Of a stretch of 64,000 bases of DNA, positions 1 through 10,800 are shown piece after piece (position 1 is the stretch's first letter; each line of letters begins with the position of its first letter). The stretch is from assembly GCA_037576195.1 (NCBI GenBank), contig CM075101.1, positions 53,692,001-53,756,000 of the forward strand, written 5' to 3'. The position numbers were made by a program, and so were the translations under genes. The notes below the pieces were generated by a model. The model was not told the DNA's origin, searched no databases, and saw only the letters and a program-made list of their open reading frames with translations. The DNA is from Phytoseiulus persimilis (taxonomy: Eukaryota > Arthropoda > Arachnida > Mesostigmata > Phytoseiidae).

Positions 1-511
1 TCAGTCTCTTGACAGGACTCTTCCTGCTCGGAAGGGCGCATCGCATCGCAGATCTCAGCACAATATCACTAGTGAAGTGCGACTCGAACTGATCAGCGGG
101 CGTTCTGTCGGTTCTTCCACCGGGAAGAATTTTCTCGAGACCCCGGTGCCATCGAGAGCTTAGCGCGTTAGAACGTGGACGGGATTCCCCAGCCAATCTT
201 CCGCTGGGCAACCTCAACGGGGTATCTGATAATTCGCCCCTGACCGAATCCTCTATACGGCGCCTCGATTCGGCGAACGATCCATGCAATGAGAAGCTTG
301 AGAGCCTTCCCCAGAGCGAAATTCAGCGACTGTTATCAATCACTTTTGAAAATAGGGCTCGAATCAGGACGCGGAGGAATGTCGAGAGAGCTGCCATGGT
401 CCCTGTGGCCGAAGCGGTCTTTGGAGCCCGGTTCGGGGGAATAGAGAGGAGATCGACCATCTTCCACCGAGGTTTTCAAGATGGAGTCGTCGGGGAATAT
501 GGAGTTCTATT
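1..511 (+). other. Open coding-like stretch, unassigned
   Basis: One plus-strand frame is open from about position 115 to a TAG at 509-511, and another is open from the window edge to about 162. The longer one is Ser/Arg-rich and reads like an unstructured protein segment. I found no clear splice pair joining the two frames and no family match, so this may be the 3' part of a gene that begins before the window, or chance. The following 500 bases hold no exon I can support. Confidence 0.2.
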
Positions 512-1000
512 CCAAGAGCACCACCAGTAGGTTCTGGAGGAATGGTCGGATAACTCAACCTATGGAATTCTGCGGGTGTTATCCATCTGCCCCGACGAAA
601 GACGTCAAGAGTGAGAGCAGATTTGAAGCATATTCATTCATATTCATGTATATATTCGATGGGAAGCATATGTTCCCCTGTCTTCGGAGATCGCATATAT
701 CAAATAGTCACCGCCTTCGGTACCTGACCGATTCTTCACAATTCACGGGTTTGCGTTAGCAGACGACAGAGGGAGCTACTTCTCGAGTGTAAACAAACGG
801 ACATTTTGTCTGTGGTGGCATTGTCGTGAGGACGCGATTCACTTTGGCGAATTTAGTACCAGAGCAGTTTTGGCGGTTTTACTCTTGGTATCACCGAATC
901 ATTGAGTAGTTATCCCATCTCTATCTGTTCACGCAGAACAGAGAAGTAGTTTTGGTAAGGTTGGTCCAAGTGCCGTAACTCTAAGGCGGCGTAGCTGATC

Positions 1001-2821
1001 ATGGCACTGGTGAAGCAAGAGCTTTCGAAGGAGCTTGTCGTCAACGTTCTGCAACAGGAGGACGGGAAGGTTCGTTCGAAAAACTTCAGCTGTAGTATCC
1101 AACTCCCGAACGCAGTTCTGCGAAAATGTGATGATATAAGAATTCGAATCTCAGTCATCTGGCATGGAGACGCTCCTCTTACCCCACTATCAGGAACACG
1201 TTACCGAGCACATGAGCGATCAGACCCTCCGTCTTCGCTTCCAGTGTGAATGACGCGCATGAGTGAAATCATCCCCTGGAAACTTCTCCTTGACTTTTAA
1301 TATCGAATTCATCCAGGAAGGAGAAACGGTGCAGATACGAATCGAGTCCAACGCAATGGGAAGCGAAGTTGACATGGAAGAGGAGAGTCAGCCCGTGGAT
1401 GAAGTTGAAGAAGTTCATGAGAATGTAGTGATGGGAGGTAAGGCTCTGATAGAACGAGAGTTTGTCACTTTCCACCGATGAGCTTCGCCCGGCGGCTCGG
1501 TCGTGACCGTTAAAGGTAACGGTATGCCTGAGGATCAGTGGAACTATTCGCGGAGCTCCGCAGTCTGAGCGAGTCTGTCAGCTCCCAGAGCGATCGGGGG
1601 CCGGGAACGGCAGAAATCCAATTTCTCCCTCCGGAAGCGACTCCGCGATGCCGATGCGAGCTGGTGTGGAAATTAGATTGAGCAGCTTTCGCCACACTTA
1701 CTCCGCCAGCAGAAATCAGAACACCCTTTCCTGTAGAACTTCATCAGAGAGGGAGGGGAACGGTATGTTGCTAGCGACCTCCACCCTTGAGATGGGGCCT
1801 CTGTATCAGCTTCTTCCCGGTATATGGGAGGATCGGAGGTCGTTCCATCCAAGACGTAGTTGCTGAAAGTGTTCCTCCGACTTCATTATTTCCTTGAATT
1901 CTGCCAACGAGGGATATTGGGAAGACGAAGTGAGGAAATGAAGTTAAGAAATCAAATCTCAACAGATATGACCTACGACGAACGCTTCTCGGAAATTGAA
2001 GAGGTGAAACCAGCGCCTACGCAATCGCGCTATCACAAATACAGACAGCGTTGGAGAAACAGTTGGTTGGAGATCCAGGAGTTCCAAGGGTAGGTGCGAT
2101 TCCATTCAAAAGTGACATTTGCGAGCTGCGTGATCCGTTCTCCCAACTGAAACTTCGACGCGTCGTCTTCGCCCTCTTTACATCCTGAATTCTCACCCGT
2201 TTCTCTCCCAGCTGGCTCACGAGGAACGAGCAAACGAGGAATGCTCATTGCCTCATGTGCAAAAGAGATATACGGGGATCGTTAACAATGATTCGACGAC
2301 ATGCTTTGACGGGGAAACACATGGATAACTGCACAAATTACGGGCCAGTTGTTGTGAGGCAGCCGGCCAAAATAGCGGCTCAGAACTACAGGTGAGTGGA
2401 GTCAGCGGCTGCAGAGGAGGACATCGGCGGGGGCTGCGCTCGACAGAGCATTGACAGTCGTATCGTTGCTTGCGTGGACTCGAATCGGATTGGTTGCTGA
2501 TGCACCGTTCTCTCCAACTCAGATACGTGTCAGACGGCAACGTAGCGAGCGGCCATAGCGAACAGGTTATCTTGGTCGCTCCGGTGGAAGGAGCCCAAAC
2601 CGGGAGTGTCTTCGTGAACCAGGACGACACGAATGTGGATGGGGAAACATTCAACGGAGTCATCGGCGAAGAAGAGTACACTCCTGTTGACTCTGGAGAG
2701 GTGAACTCAATCGGTCGCGAGCTAGTGCTTTCTGTTTGAACGTGGCTCCGTGCAGATTGAAATGTCTGGATCAGTGTTCCCCGAATACTCTTCGCCCAGA
2801 ATTTTCCACATTTCACGATAG
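1001..2821 (+). CDS. Unidentified multi-exon gene (part)
   Basis: I do not recognise this protein. Several exons join with correct GT-AG sites and matching phases: 1317-1437 (acidic, many Glu/Asp) to 1539-1663 (a Ser-rich piece, then Pro and three Cys), and further down an exon ending at 2391 to 2523-2700 and 2756-2821, which ends in TAG. The last part is Gly/Asp/Glu-rich with hydrophobic-acidic alternation, as in transcription-factor activation regions. A putative first exon begins with ATG at 1001. The middle (1664-2300) contains pieces of coding-like sequence, for example around 1940-2100 and 2215-2300, but I could not link them without a phase conflict. One gene or two is therefore open. 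An AATAAA overlaps the start of the next gene at 2853-2858. Confidence 0.4.
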
Positions 2822-2852
2822 CCATTTCTCGGAATAGGGAAACCCCGGTCCG

Positions 2853-2858
2853 AATAAA
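2853..2858 (+). promoter_or_regulatory. AATAAA polyadenylation signal of the upstream gene
   Basis: A canonical AATAAA lies 32 bases after the stop codon at 2819-2821. Its last base is the A of a possible PTPS start codon, so the two genes would be packed with almost no spacer. Confidence 0.4.
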
Positions 2859-3693
2859 TGACGACCTCGCTGCCTGTTGAGACATCCTGAGAAATACAAT
2901 CATTCCAGGTATACGCGACCATCCAGAGGACGGAGCGTTTTTCGTCGAGCCATCGCCTGCATTCGGCAGATTTGAGTGCGTTCAAGAACCAGGAAATATT
3001 CGGGAAATGCAACCACATCAATGGCCACGGTCATAATTATAAGAGTGAGTTGGCTATCTCGGTTCCCGATCTGGATCCCGGGTGGCATTGACTCTGAGTT
3101 GTATGCGGATCACTAATACGTCAGGAATATATCTCTCGCGGACACTATCCTGGAGCACAGGTTGCTGGACCTTGTTTCCAACAACAACTTCATACAGAGC
3201 TCGACATCTGGTCTACTTCGCCGGCTTCTGGAGGATTGCCGTTGGGACGTAAGCAGTCCGTTCTGACAGGACTGTCTGAGCTGACAGAGACGCACGAATA
3301 CCGAGCTCTCAACTTATCATTGGTTTTCAGTGATCGTTGCTCTGACTGGTCCCATCGACAAAACCACTGGTATGGTAATGAATCTGGCGGAACTGAAGCG
3401 AGTAATTAAATCCAATGTTCTCGACCTCGTGGATCATAAAAACCTTGATCAAGACGTCCCATATTTCCGGAACGTAGTGAGGTAGGTCTCGAAGGATGTG
3501 GGCTCGCTGAGTGCTATTCCAAAACACTCACAGTTTCCCTTTACTAAAACTTGTCCGGAATTTCAGCACAGTGGAAAACATCGCTGTGTTTGTTTGGCGT
3601 CAGTTGAGGCCTGTCATCGACCAGAAGCTCCACATTCGTGTCACCGTACATGAGACAGATAAAAACTCGGCAACTTTCCCAGCAACTATATAA
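2858..3693 (+). CDS. PTS: 6-pyruvoyl-tetrahydropterin synthase (PTPS)
   Basis: PTPS converts 7,8-dihydroneopterin triphosphate to 6-pyruvoyl-tetrahydropterin, the second step of tetrahydrobiopterin synthesis in the cytosol. Exons 2909-3044, 3331-3481 and 3567-3693 (TAA at 3691-3693) join with phase 1 and phase 2 introns and no frame break. Visible family features are the zinc-binding histidines in SSSHRLHS and NGHGHNY, the catalytic Cys in GKCNH, the DHKNLD motif and the SxENxA segment followed by VFVW. Length is about 140 residues, as in animals. The first exon is unsure: ATG at 2858 followed by GTTGAG at 2876 keeps the frame and gives six residues, but the intron would be only 33 bases. A distal first exon is possible. 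The intron at 3045-3330 contains an open stretch I regard as chance. Confidence 0.9.
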
Positions 3694-4995
3694 AACATTG
3701 TAGGTCACCGGAATCCTGAGCTGCGCATTGTACATAAAACTCTGGAAGAAAAGCGGAGTTGAATTTGTGCTTTACTGAGTCTTGACTAAACATCTATTAT
3801 TGTTCTGTACCGTGAAACGTATTCGTAATTTCTTATCGAACCTGACACTCCAGAGACACCATCCCCAAGATACAATGATGAACTCAAGTTCATCGGTAGG
3901 TTGAGATGTTGAGTGGGTTGAATTTCCTCCTGTAGGAAATTTTCTCGCTGAACGCGAATTAGCGGATCGCCCAGCCTCGAGAGTACTATGCGAGCCGATG
4001 CGAGCAGGGGTGGAGTCCGGAACATGATTTGCGGGCTTGAATAGGGAGTTGCCGCAGAAAACTTTGACCGACTTTGTGGGAAAGCAGCCCTCAGGCCGCT
4101 GACCTCCTAGCGGAACACTTTCCAAATGGAGAAATCGATCGCGTCGGAGTATGGGGCAAGCGAACCGTCAGTAACCATCCGAGCTCTACCGTCATGAGGT
4201 CTGATACAGAAAGCTGATGAGCCCATGGCGTTCTCGAGTGAGCAAAATCGAACTCTGCACAGTGACAGCTGCTCCGCTCCCCTCTCTCGCAGCTCTCAGC
4301 ACTCTCGGATATGATGGTTTGCGTTCAACCGCTTTCATTTCAGCCGAACTAGATCGGCGGAATATTCCTCGACCCAGTTAGACACCGTCGTGGACTTCCC
4401 TCTTCCCAGCTAAGCTCAAGCGATTTTCTCCCTGACGATGATTCCCCACCGAGGTTAACGTCGAGATCTCCTCGAGAGAACAACGCAATGAACGAGGAGC
4501 GCAAGTTCGCGCCATCGATCCCCTTTGTCCCCGAACGAGCCTCCCGTACTCGTCTCTGAGCGAGCACAGGGAGGAGCTCAAAAGCGCTCGTGGGATCGCA
4601 GGTCTCTTTTGGTAAACCTTTCGCTGTGATGTACTTACCGTGATGGAAATGACAGCTCCAGTTATTCAGAATTCGCCATGGATATGGGAACTTGTCATGA
4701 TTCCCGGCAAGAGGGGGACCAACAGATAATGGCGATGCATGATCGTCGGTGTACGGATCTCCACCGTCTTGAAGGAGATTTCGGGCACACAAAGGTGTCT
4801 AACCTGGTTTACCGCCACACGTACGGTCAGCTGAAGCTGTCGTCCGAGCCAACAGCGTTCGAAATCATTCCGCGTCGCCTCTCCTCAACATCTCGCGACT
4901 CGCGGGAGAGCCAAACAGCCCAATGTAAACAGAATCTACCGGGTGCGCGAGGCTAATTTCACAGGAAAATCGGGAAGTGATCAGAGGGACTCATC
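3694..4995. other. Interval between PTPS and MRPL37, no assigned gene
   Basis: No recognisable gene. The minus strand is open for 147 codons at 4349-4792, and the plus strand has a Ser/Arg/Pro-rich open piece at about 4410-4555. Neither has a splice context or family signature that decides between them. Confidence 0.4.
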
Positions 4996-6980
4996 ATGCG
5001 CATCACCGTTGTGTTATACAAACAACGCCCGCACCTACTGTATAGGTAAGTTGCCGTGGATCGTCCAATCGGAGCTCAACCGCTGCCCCTCCCCGGATTG
5101 GTGACTTATTGTCTACCCTTCGATTGCTCTGCTCTATCCATACGATCTCTACCCTATGCCAGCTCTCAAATCTCGAAGAATCAATGCCCTCCCTTCATAT
5201 TCTGGCGAAGTAAAACGTGTATTTTGCGACCGTCTACAGGTTATTGATGAAGCAGCGACGCTCATTAAAGCCTCACGATTGCGGTATCCCCAAGGATCTG
5301 CTTGCCAAGAATGTCCCGGTGTATGATGGATACAAGTTTTCGCGCGGAAGGGAGCCGGTGGATTTTTCGGTAGGCGCAATTCCTTGAAAATTATTCTTCT
5401 GAGGAAGGAACGGGGGATGGCGATGCCGGTGGACACCAGGGAGTCGCTGAGTTGGTTTCGCTTTCCAGAAATACCTGCCGTCGGAGGCGGAAACTCTTCA
5501 AGCTGAGTTCGCCTATGAAGTTCCTGACAGCGTGCAACTCACGGAAGGCGACGCACAAGTTCAGCTTCTTACCAACTCGTTGTACCACGAGGAGATGCCC
5601 TCCGTACGTTGTGAAATATTGCGGAATGGTTCTTTCGCTAATCTATGTCGCTCGATGGAAGAGCTTTCGTTATGAAGTTCACTCGTCATTCTCACGTGAT
5701 GAATCCACTTGAAGGCGTACCTTGATCGATTCGAGCGGACAACGATATCAGACTCGGAATACGCCTGGATGACCAATCGGCTCGAAACCGTGAAACACGA
5801 TTCTTTCCAAATCAGGCTCCCGAAGGAATACCATGAGAAATAGTAAGTTTCCGAGGATTTTTTTCCACTTCTCATCCTTCTCTCGATCACAAGACTTCCT
5901 GCAAGTTTCATCACGCTCGGTACATTGGAGCTCAGATGAGGGCCTGCTTCCAGCCATTGGATCGCGAAAGAGAGACCATATGGTGCACCCGTCGAGAGGA
6001 AGTGCAGACAGATAAGTCTGATTCTCAACGACTTCGTCAGATTGACATCAAGCGAAGGCCGGCCGAAACCGACTCTGAATGATGTGAGTAGGGCTTCCTT
6101 GCGCCAACATATTTGTCGGACGAAAAATCCTCTCCGCTTCGCGAGCATCTCAACGACCAATTTGACTGCGGATTCCAGTTGACCTGTCAATACATAAGAC
6201 CGAGTGAGAAACCTTACCTGTTCCACGGAACAGCTTGTTGCGCAACCTTGTCTTCTACACCGCTTCCTCTCGTTGGTGATCCTTCAGTAACGGGAGCACT
6301 TCCGTCCATGTATCCTGCCGCGCCGGAGATGGACCTCAAAAAAACTTTCGACTACGACCCGAGGACGATCTTTCCCATCTTTCCAGCAGCGACAGGTAAC
6401 CTTGCATCCCCGAAACTGGGCAGCACACCAAATCGAGATCACCTCGTGGTTTACGGTGGCTCCTCACGGAATACAGTACGAGCTTCAGTATTTTCGTATC
6501 CCCAGTGAGCGACATTTGCGAGTGAACTGAAACTCCGATACTTCGATTACAGACTACAGCTTGCACACCATATACGTCAATCATCCATACGAAGTGCAGA
6601 GGACGCGGAAGGAGAAATCGGGAATCGCTCTCCTCCAAACGTTCGCGTTCGCAGCGGCTAGAGCAGCGACTGCGAAGAAACCTCTCGTCCTGCAAACGTG
6701 TTACCATGATGAAAACCACGCAGACTTCGTAGTGATGCAGCTAAACACTTTGCAAAGCTCGAGTGAAAACGAGGATGATATCAGGAACGAGGTGAGTGAT
6801 GAGATGGGACCGGTAATCCGAGAGACCCGACATGCTATGCGACCGGAAAATCGGACAAGTCTTTCAAATCAAACATTTCAGATCTGGCACGTGTCGGCTC
6901 CCTTGAGAGAAGGTGACGGAATCCAGCAAACTCTCAATTCTACCGTACTGAAATGGCTCAAAGTGTTCTACGCAACATAG
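4996..6980 (+). CDS. MRPL37: Mitochondrial ribosomal protein mL37 (MRPL37)
   Basis: This is a component of the large subunit of the mitochondrial ribosome. Seven exons keep one frame: 4996-5045, 5240-5369, 5469-5668, 5954-6083, 6179-6395, 6553-6791 and 6882-6980, giving about 354 residues ending at TAG 6978-6980. The basic, hydrophobic first exon suits a mitochondrial presequence. Family landmarks are an EGDAQVQLLTNS-like block in exon 3, the MYPAAPEMDL segment in exon 5, a long Ala-rich helix in exon 6, the PLVLQ and FVVMQLNTLQ strand pair, and the terminal LKWLKVFY. Two points are weak. The exon 3 donor is TTTC/GTTATG. The 95-base intron 6084-6178 has perfect GTGAGT...TTCCAG ends, yet its start also resembles the family's SLxxxICxxN stretch. 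The last exon is followed by AATAAA at 7023-7028. The gene is convergent with PTPN23. Confidence 0.88.
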
Positions 6981-7022
6981 TCGCTGAACGCAAAACGGAA
7001 TGTCACTTAGAATCCAAGTGGT

Positions 7023-7028
7023 AATAAA
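7023..7028 (+). promoter_or_regulatory. AATAAA polyadenylation signal of MRPL37
   Basis: The canonical hexamer lies 42 bases after the MRPL37 stop codon, in the expected window for 3' end formation. Confidence 0.5.
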
Positions 7029-7806
7029 GTTTCTGTGAATATCTATGAAATCACTCCTACCGACAATACCCGAAATCGAGCCTATCTAGCTCCGGGGAAG
7101 ACTCAGACAACGTTCGACGGGCGAGCAGTGGCAAGGTACAAGAGTGATCAGCGCATGGGCAGATGTTCAGCAGCCGAATTCTCTGTTAAAACTTCAAGAA
7201 CGCGCAAACCGAAGGGGGTTTTACGTTCGTCTATATTCGCAGAAGCTTCTCGGAACCGCTCGACCCCTTCACCTACTCGAGTCGTGTTAGTAGACTGGGG
7301 AGGCATGCGTTCCGCGGGCAGCTGACACTCGTTCGCCGCTCAGTTGCATCTCGGTGAATTTTCGAGCAGATATTTTTCGCGGTGGAGGAGGAACCCACCG
7401 GAAAATGTGTTCACTAGAAGATGAAGTTGTCCTTGATGGAGGAACAAGGTGACAGGGAGCCCCTGGAGCAAGAGTAGCGTTTTGGCCGCTACTGATACTA
7501 CTACTAGAATTCGGAAAGGATCCCGTGTCAACTCGTTCCCGTTCATCACAAACGAGTGGGTTCAAGTTTCGTTTATTGAAGCTTATAAAAGTTGTCGACC
7601 AAACTCGTTATGTTCATTCCATCGCTCTCTGAGAAGTACAGCCTGCGGGAAGTGAATGAAATCCTCACGGAACTCTTCGTTCAGACCGCAGCAGTCTCGA
7701 ATTTGAGTAGGCTATGATCCGGGAGAGGCAGGCCGCTCGAGTTTTTCATCGATTCCTCGGCCAGATGCCCTCGAATGTCCTCCTACGTCAAACCATCGAA
7801 TCTGAC
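7029..7806. other. Interval between the convergent genes MRPL37 and PTPN23
   Basis: This should hold both 3' UTRs. Open plus-strand pieces occur at 7165-7290 and 7610-7715, with no clear exon borders or family match. The open frame at 7714-7950 is an antisense shadow of the last PTPN23 exon. Confidence 0.4.
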
Positions 7807-10800
7807 TCATTTCTTCAGGCTCCAGAGTGGGTCCAATTGGCTCAGCGGGTCACTGGGATTTCCTATAGAGGGCTGCAATCCTCTGGGCTTCTCAAAGCTC
7901 TCCTTTGTGATCTTGCTCTTCACCTGGAAAGACGCATTACTGTTCGTTGAGCTTTTGAAATTCTTCCACCATTCAAAATGAGCACATTTCAGCTCGGGCG
8001 AGAGCTCACCTGGAAGCCTGCCATCAAGTCCTGGATGAGTCTTTCTTCAACGGTCAATGCTTCTCCTTTCTTCTCTTTATTGTGAATTTCTTCCACATCG
8101 GTCGCTTTCTCGCCAATCTGTTCAATGCAGCCTCTCTCCACCAACAATGAGCGTGCCGTGTGGTGAGCGAAGTCGACGCAAGTCTTCAGCTGATCCTTCT
8201 CCAGAAGAGCCAATTTTCTCCCGCGAACGAGGTCCCCAAGAAGGGATGCGATTGGGCACAGCCGAGCTTCTCTCAGATTGGACAGCCACTTGATGCAGAA
8301 GGCGATAACGCCCGAACGGCCGCAACCTCCAAGACATTGGATGATCAATGGACTCTCTCTCCGCTTCTGGCTAGTATAGTAATAAAGAACTTGATCTCCG
8401 AATGATGCCAATTTGGAAACATCTCTCGTCCATTCGTTGAGGTGAAGGAGAATCAAGTTCTTGGCCGGTCCCTGCAAGCAAGCGCCGTTCGTTTATACTT
8501 CGGACAACGTTCGAGGAGACTCATGCTCAAGTTTGGCCTGTGGTTAACGTGTCTCACCATGAGTTCACCATTCCGGCGATTTGGTTATATTTACCTGAGG
8601 ACCAGACACGCTCAAGAGTCGTTCGGAAAATAAGCCAGCCTCCTTCTCGGTGAAGGACTGTACAGAAACCTGGTACTGACCGTAGCTTTGAACGGTTCCC
8701 TTCTCGGAAGGGAAGAATAGTTGCGACGACAGCTATTAACGAAAAGATTCATTATATGAGATGCCGTAGAACAAGATCGAGAGAGATCCGTCGCGAGGAC
8801 CCGGCGGTAGGGGCAAGAAATTAATCGAGCTCGACGAAAATCACCTCTTGGAATGACGAGAGGGACAGCAAAGTCTCCGCACTCTGCTCCCAGACCATCG
8901 CCCAAAAATCTTCCAAAGTCGACGGGATTGGTGCCTGTGTCAGGATGCAGTTCGGCTCACTGGCAGCTACGGATTTCATATAGGAAGCGTTGATATAGTC
9001 GTCCTTCGTTGTGTTCAGAACGACGCGGTTGTAGTCGTCTGTAAATAGAACGCCGTTGGAGCAAATCATCGAACAGTCGTCATTTCGAGCGGATCAGATG
9101 GTCTCTGAGCTCACATGGCATGATGTCAGGGAAACGGTTCTTCATGGAGCATATACGTCCGACAGATATTTTGAGCGCCCGCGCCTCCGCCTCCTGGAGG
9201 TCCAGAAATTCTTTCCAGCGGTTTTCCAAGTGGAAGGTTCTGTGGAGAGGAGCTGTGTTCTTGGAAATCTCTCTAATATTCGTAACGTGAGACATAACAG
9301 AGTTTTGCTGACCTTGTGTAGTCGTCGAGCTGATCGAAAGCATTTCGGAGATTCTGCAGTGTTCGAGGATCATCCAGAGAGTTCTCCGGTTTGGGACTGA
9401 GAGATATTATCGACGTCGCGTCCGCAGGATCCGGAACTCGATCGAGAGCCGAAGCGGACTGCAAATGGCGCAAAGTATCATAATCTGATGTGGTTCGCGA
9501 GCACCGAACGATCCTCGTTTTCCGTGAAGTATGTTCATGATTCAGCCCTTACCGCGTTTGACTCCGAACCATTGTATTGACCTCTGGGTGGATTTTTCGA
9601 CGGCTTTTCGGGTTCAACCACAGCGGACAGTACAACAGGCTGGAGAATGTTCTGGGGTGTTTGACCTTCGGAAGGCATTTGGAGTGCCGGACTCTCATCC
9701 AAAAGGCTTTTCAGCTGTTGAGAGGCCAGACTGTTTGAGTTCATCGCTGATTGTTGAGACGGTCTGGGCTGCTCGGGAACGGTCGTTTGAGCGAAATGCT
9801 GCGTATTGCCTTGTTGGCCAGACAGGTATTGAGGGGTTGTGTAGGTCACCTCGCTGTGCCCACTCGGTTCTTGCAGAGCGTCAGTATTAGAGCGAGGCGG
9901 CAGAGATGCAGCTGGACCGACGAACCTCGGTTCCTGCCCTCGAGCAACCACGTTCGGCAAGTACGCATTGCCCGGAGCGGCGGGGGGAACATTCTGCATC
10001 GGGGCAGGTACTTGTGCTGGAGAGGGTGCTGCTGAGACGATAGCTGATGCTGTGTGGGCCGCGGAAGTAACCGTTGAAGTTGATAGCGGTGTCGGCAATG
10101 ATACAGAGGGATAGGAATAGCCGGGCGCCATTTGATTCGCACTGTTCGGCATGGTGTTCGCTTGTGAAGGGGATGCGTACCCTTGGTACATCTGGTAGTA
10201 CTGCGCGTAAGCATTAGGATTGCTATAAAGACTGTTGGAACTCGTCAAAATGCTGTTGTAGACTCCACTCGTCATCACGGTGCTTGCGCTCGCCGTGGGA
10301 GCTGCTGTCGGTAGATTGTAGCCGTTCCATCGATAAACGTTCTTGTAGGTACCCGCACCCGCTTCGTTCTCATTCCCGCCAGCAAAATACTGCGCTTGGC
10401 TCATCGGAGTACCCGGAGGATTCGGATGCACCTGCTTGAACGGAGAAGACAAACTCGTGGAGTTCGTTCCCGGAATCACTTGTGTGACCGGAGCACCGCT
10501 GCTCTCCCCGGTTTTGGGAGCCGCTGAGATTCGTGCTTGACCGTATTGAGACACATCGTATTGATGCTGTTGTTGAGATGGTGTCGAGTACGCGGAGTTG
10601 TCGGCTGTTGTTTGAGCTGAGGAGATATGTCCTGGAGTCATGTTCTTAGGGTCGCTCCTCGCCGCTGGTGCGATGTTGGAGCCCTGTGTGTTGGACGAAT
10701 ACAAATGAGCGTATGGCGCGTAGCCTTGGTACAGCGCCTGGTTGTAGCTTGCATGATCATTCACTTGGTACGCATTGTAGATTGGATTCGCTGGCCCAGC

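Noticed and set aside
3113-3295. Exon-like open stretch inside PTPS intron 2
   Set aside because: PTPS joins cleanly across it (ATG codon formed over 3044/3331), and the stretch has no partner exons.
5155-5290. Apparent frameshift in MRPL37 near 5280
   Set aside because: An upstream frame seemed to continue, but exon 1 (4996-5045) splices directly to 5240 with matching phase and keeps one frame, so no break is needed.
5561-6226. Long minus-strand frame of 221 codons
   Set aside because: It overlaps MRPL37 exons 3 to 5 and the intron between them, crosses their splice sites and shows no family signature.
7714-7950. Protein-like plus-strand frame of 78 codons
   Set aside because: It is antisense to the last PTPN23 exon (7923-7807), whose DPLSQLDPLW end is conserved, so it is a shadow.
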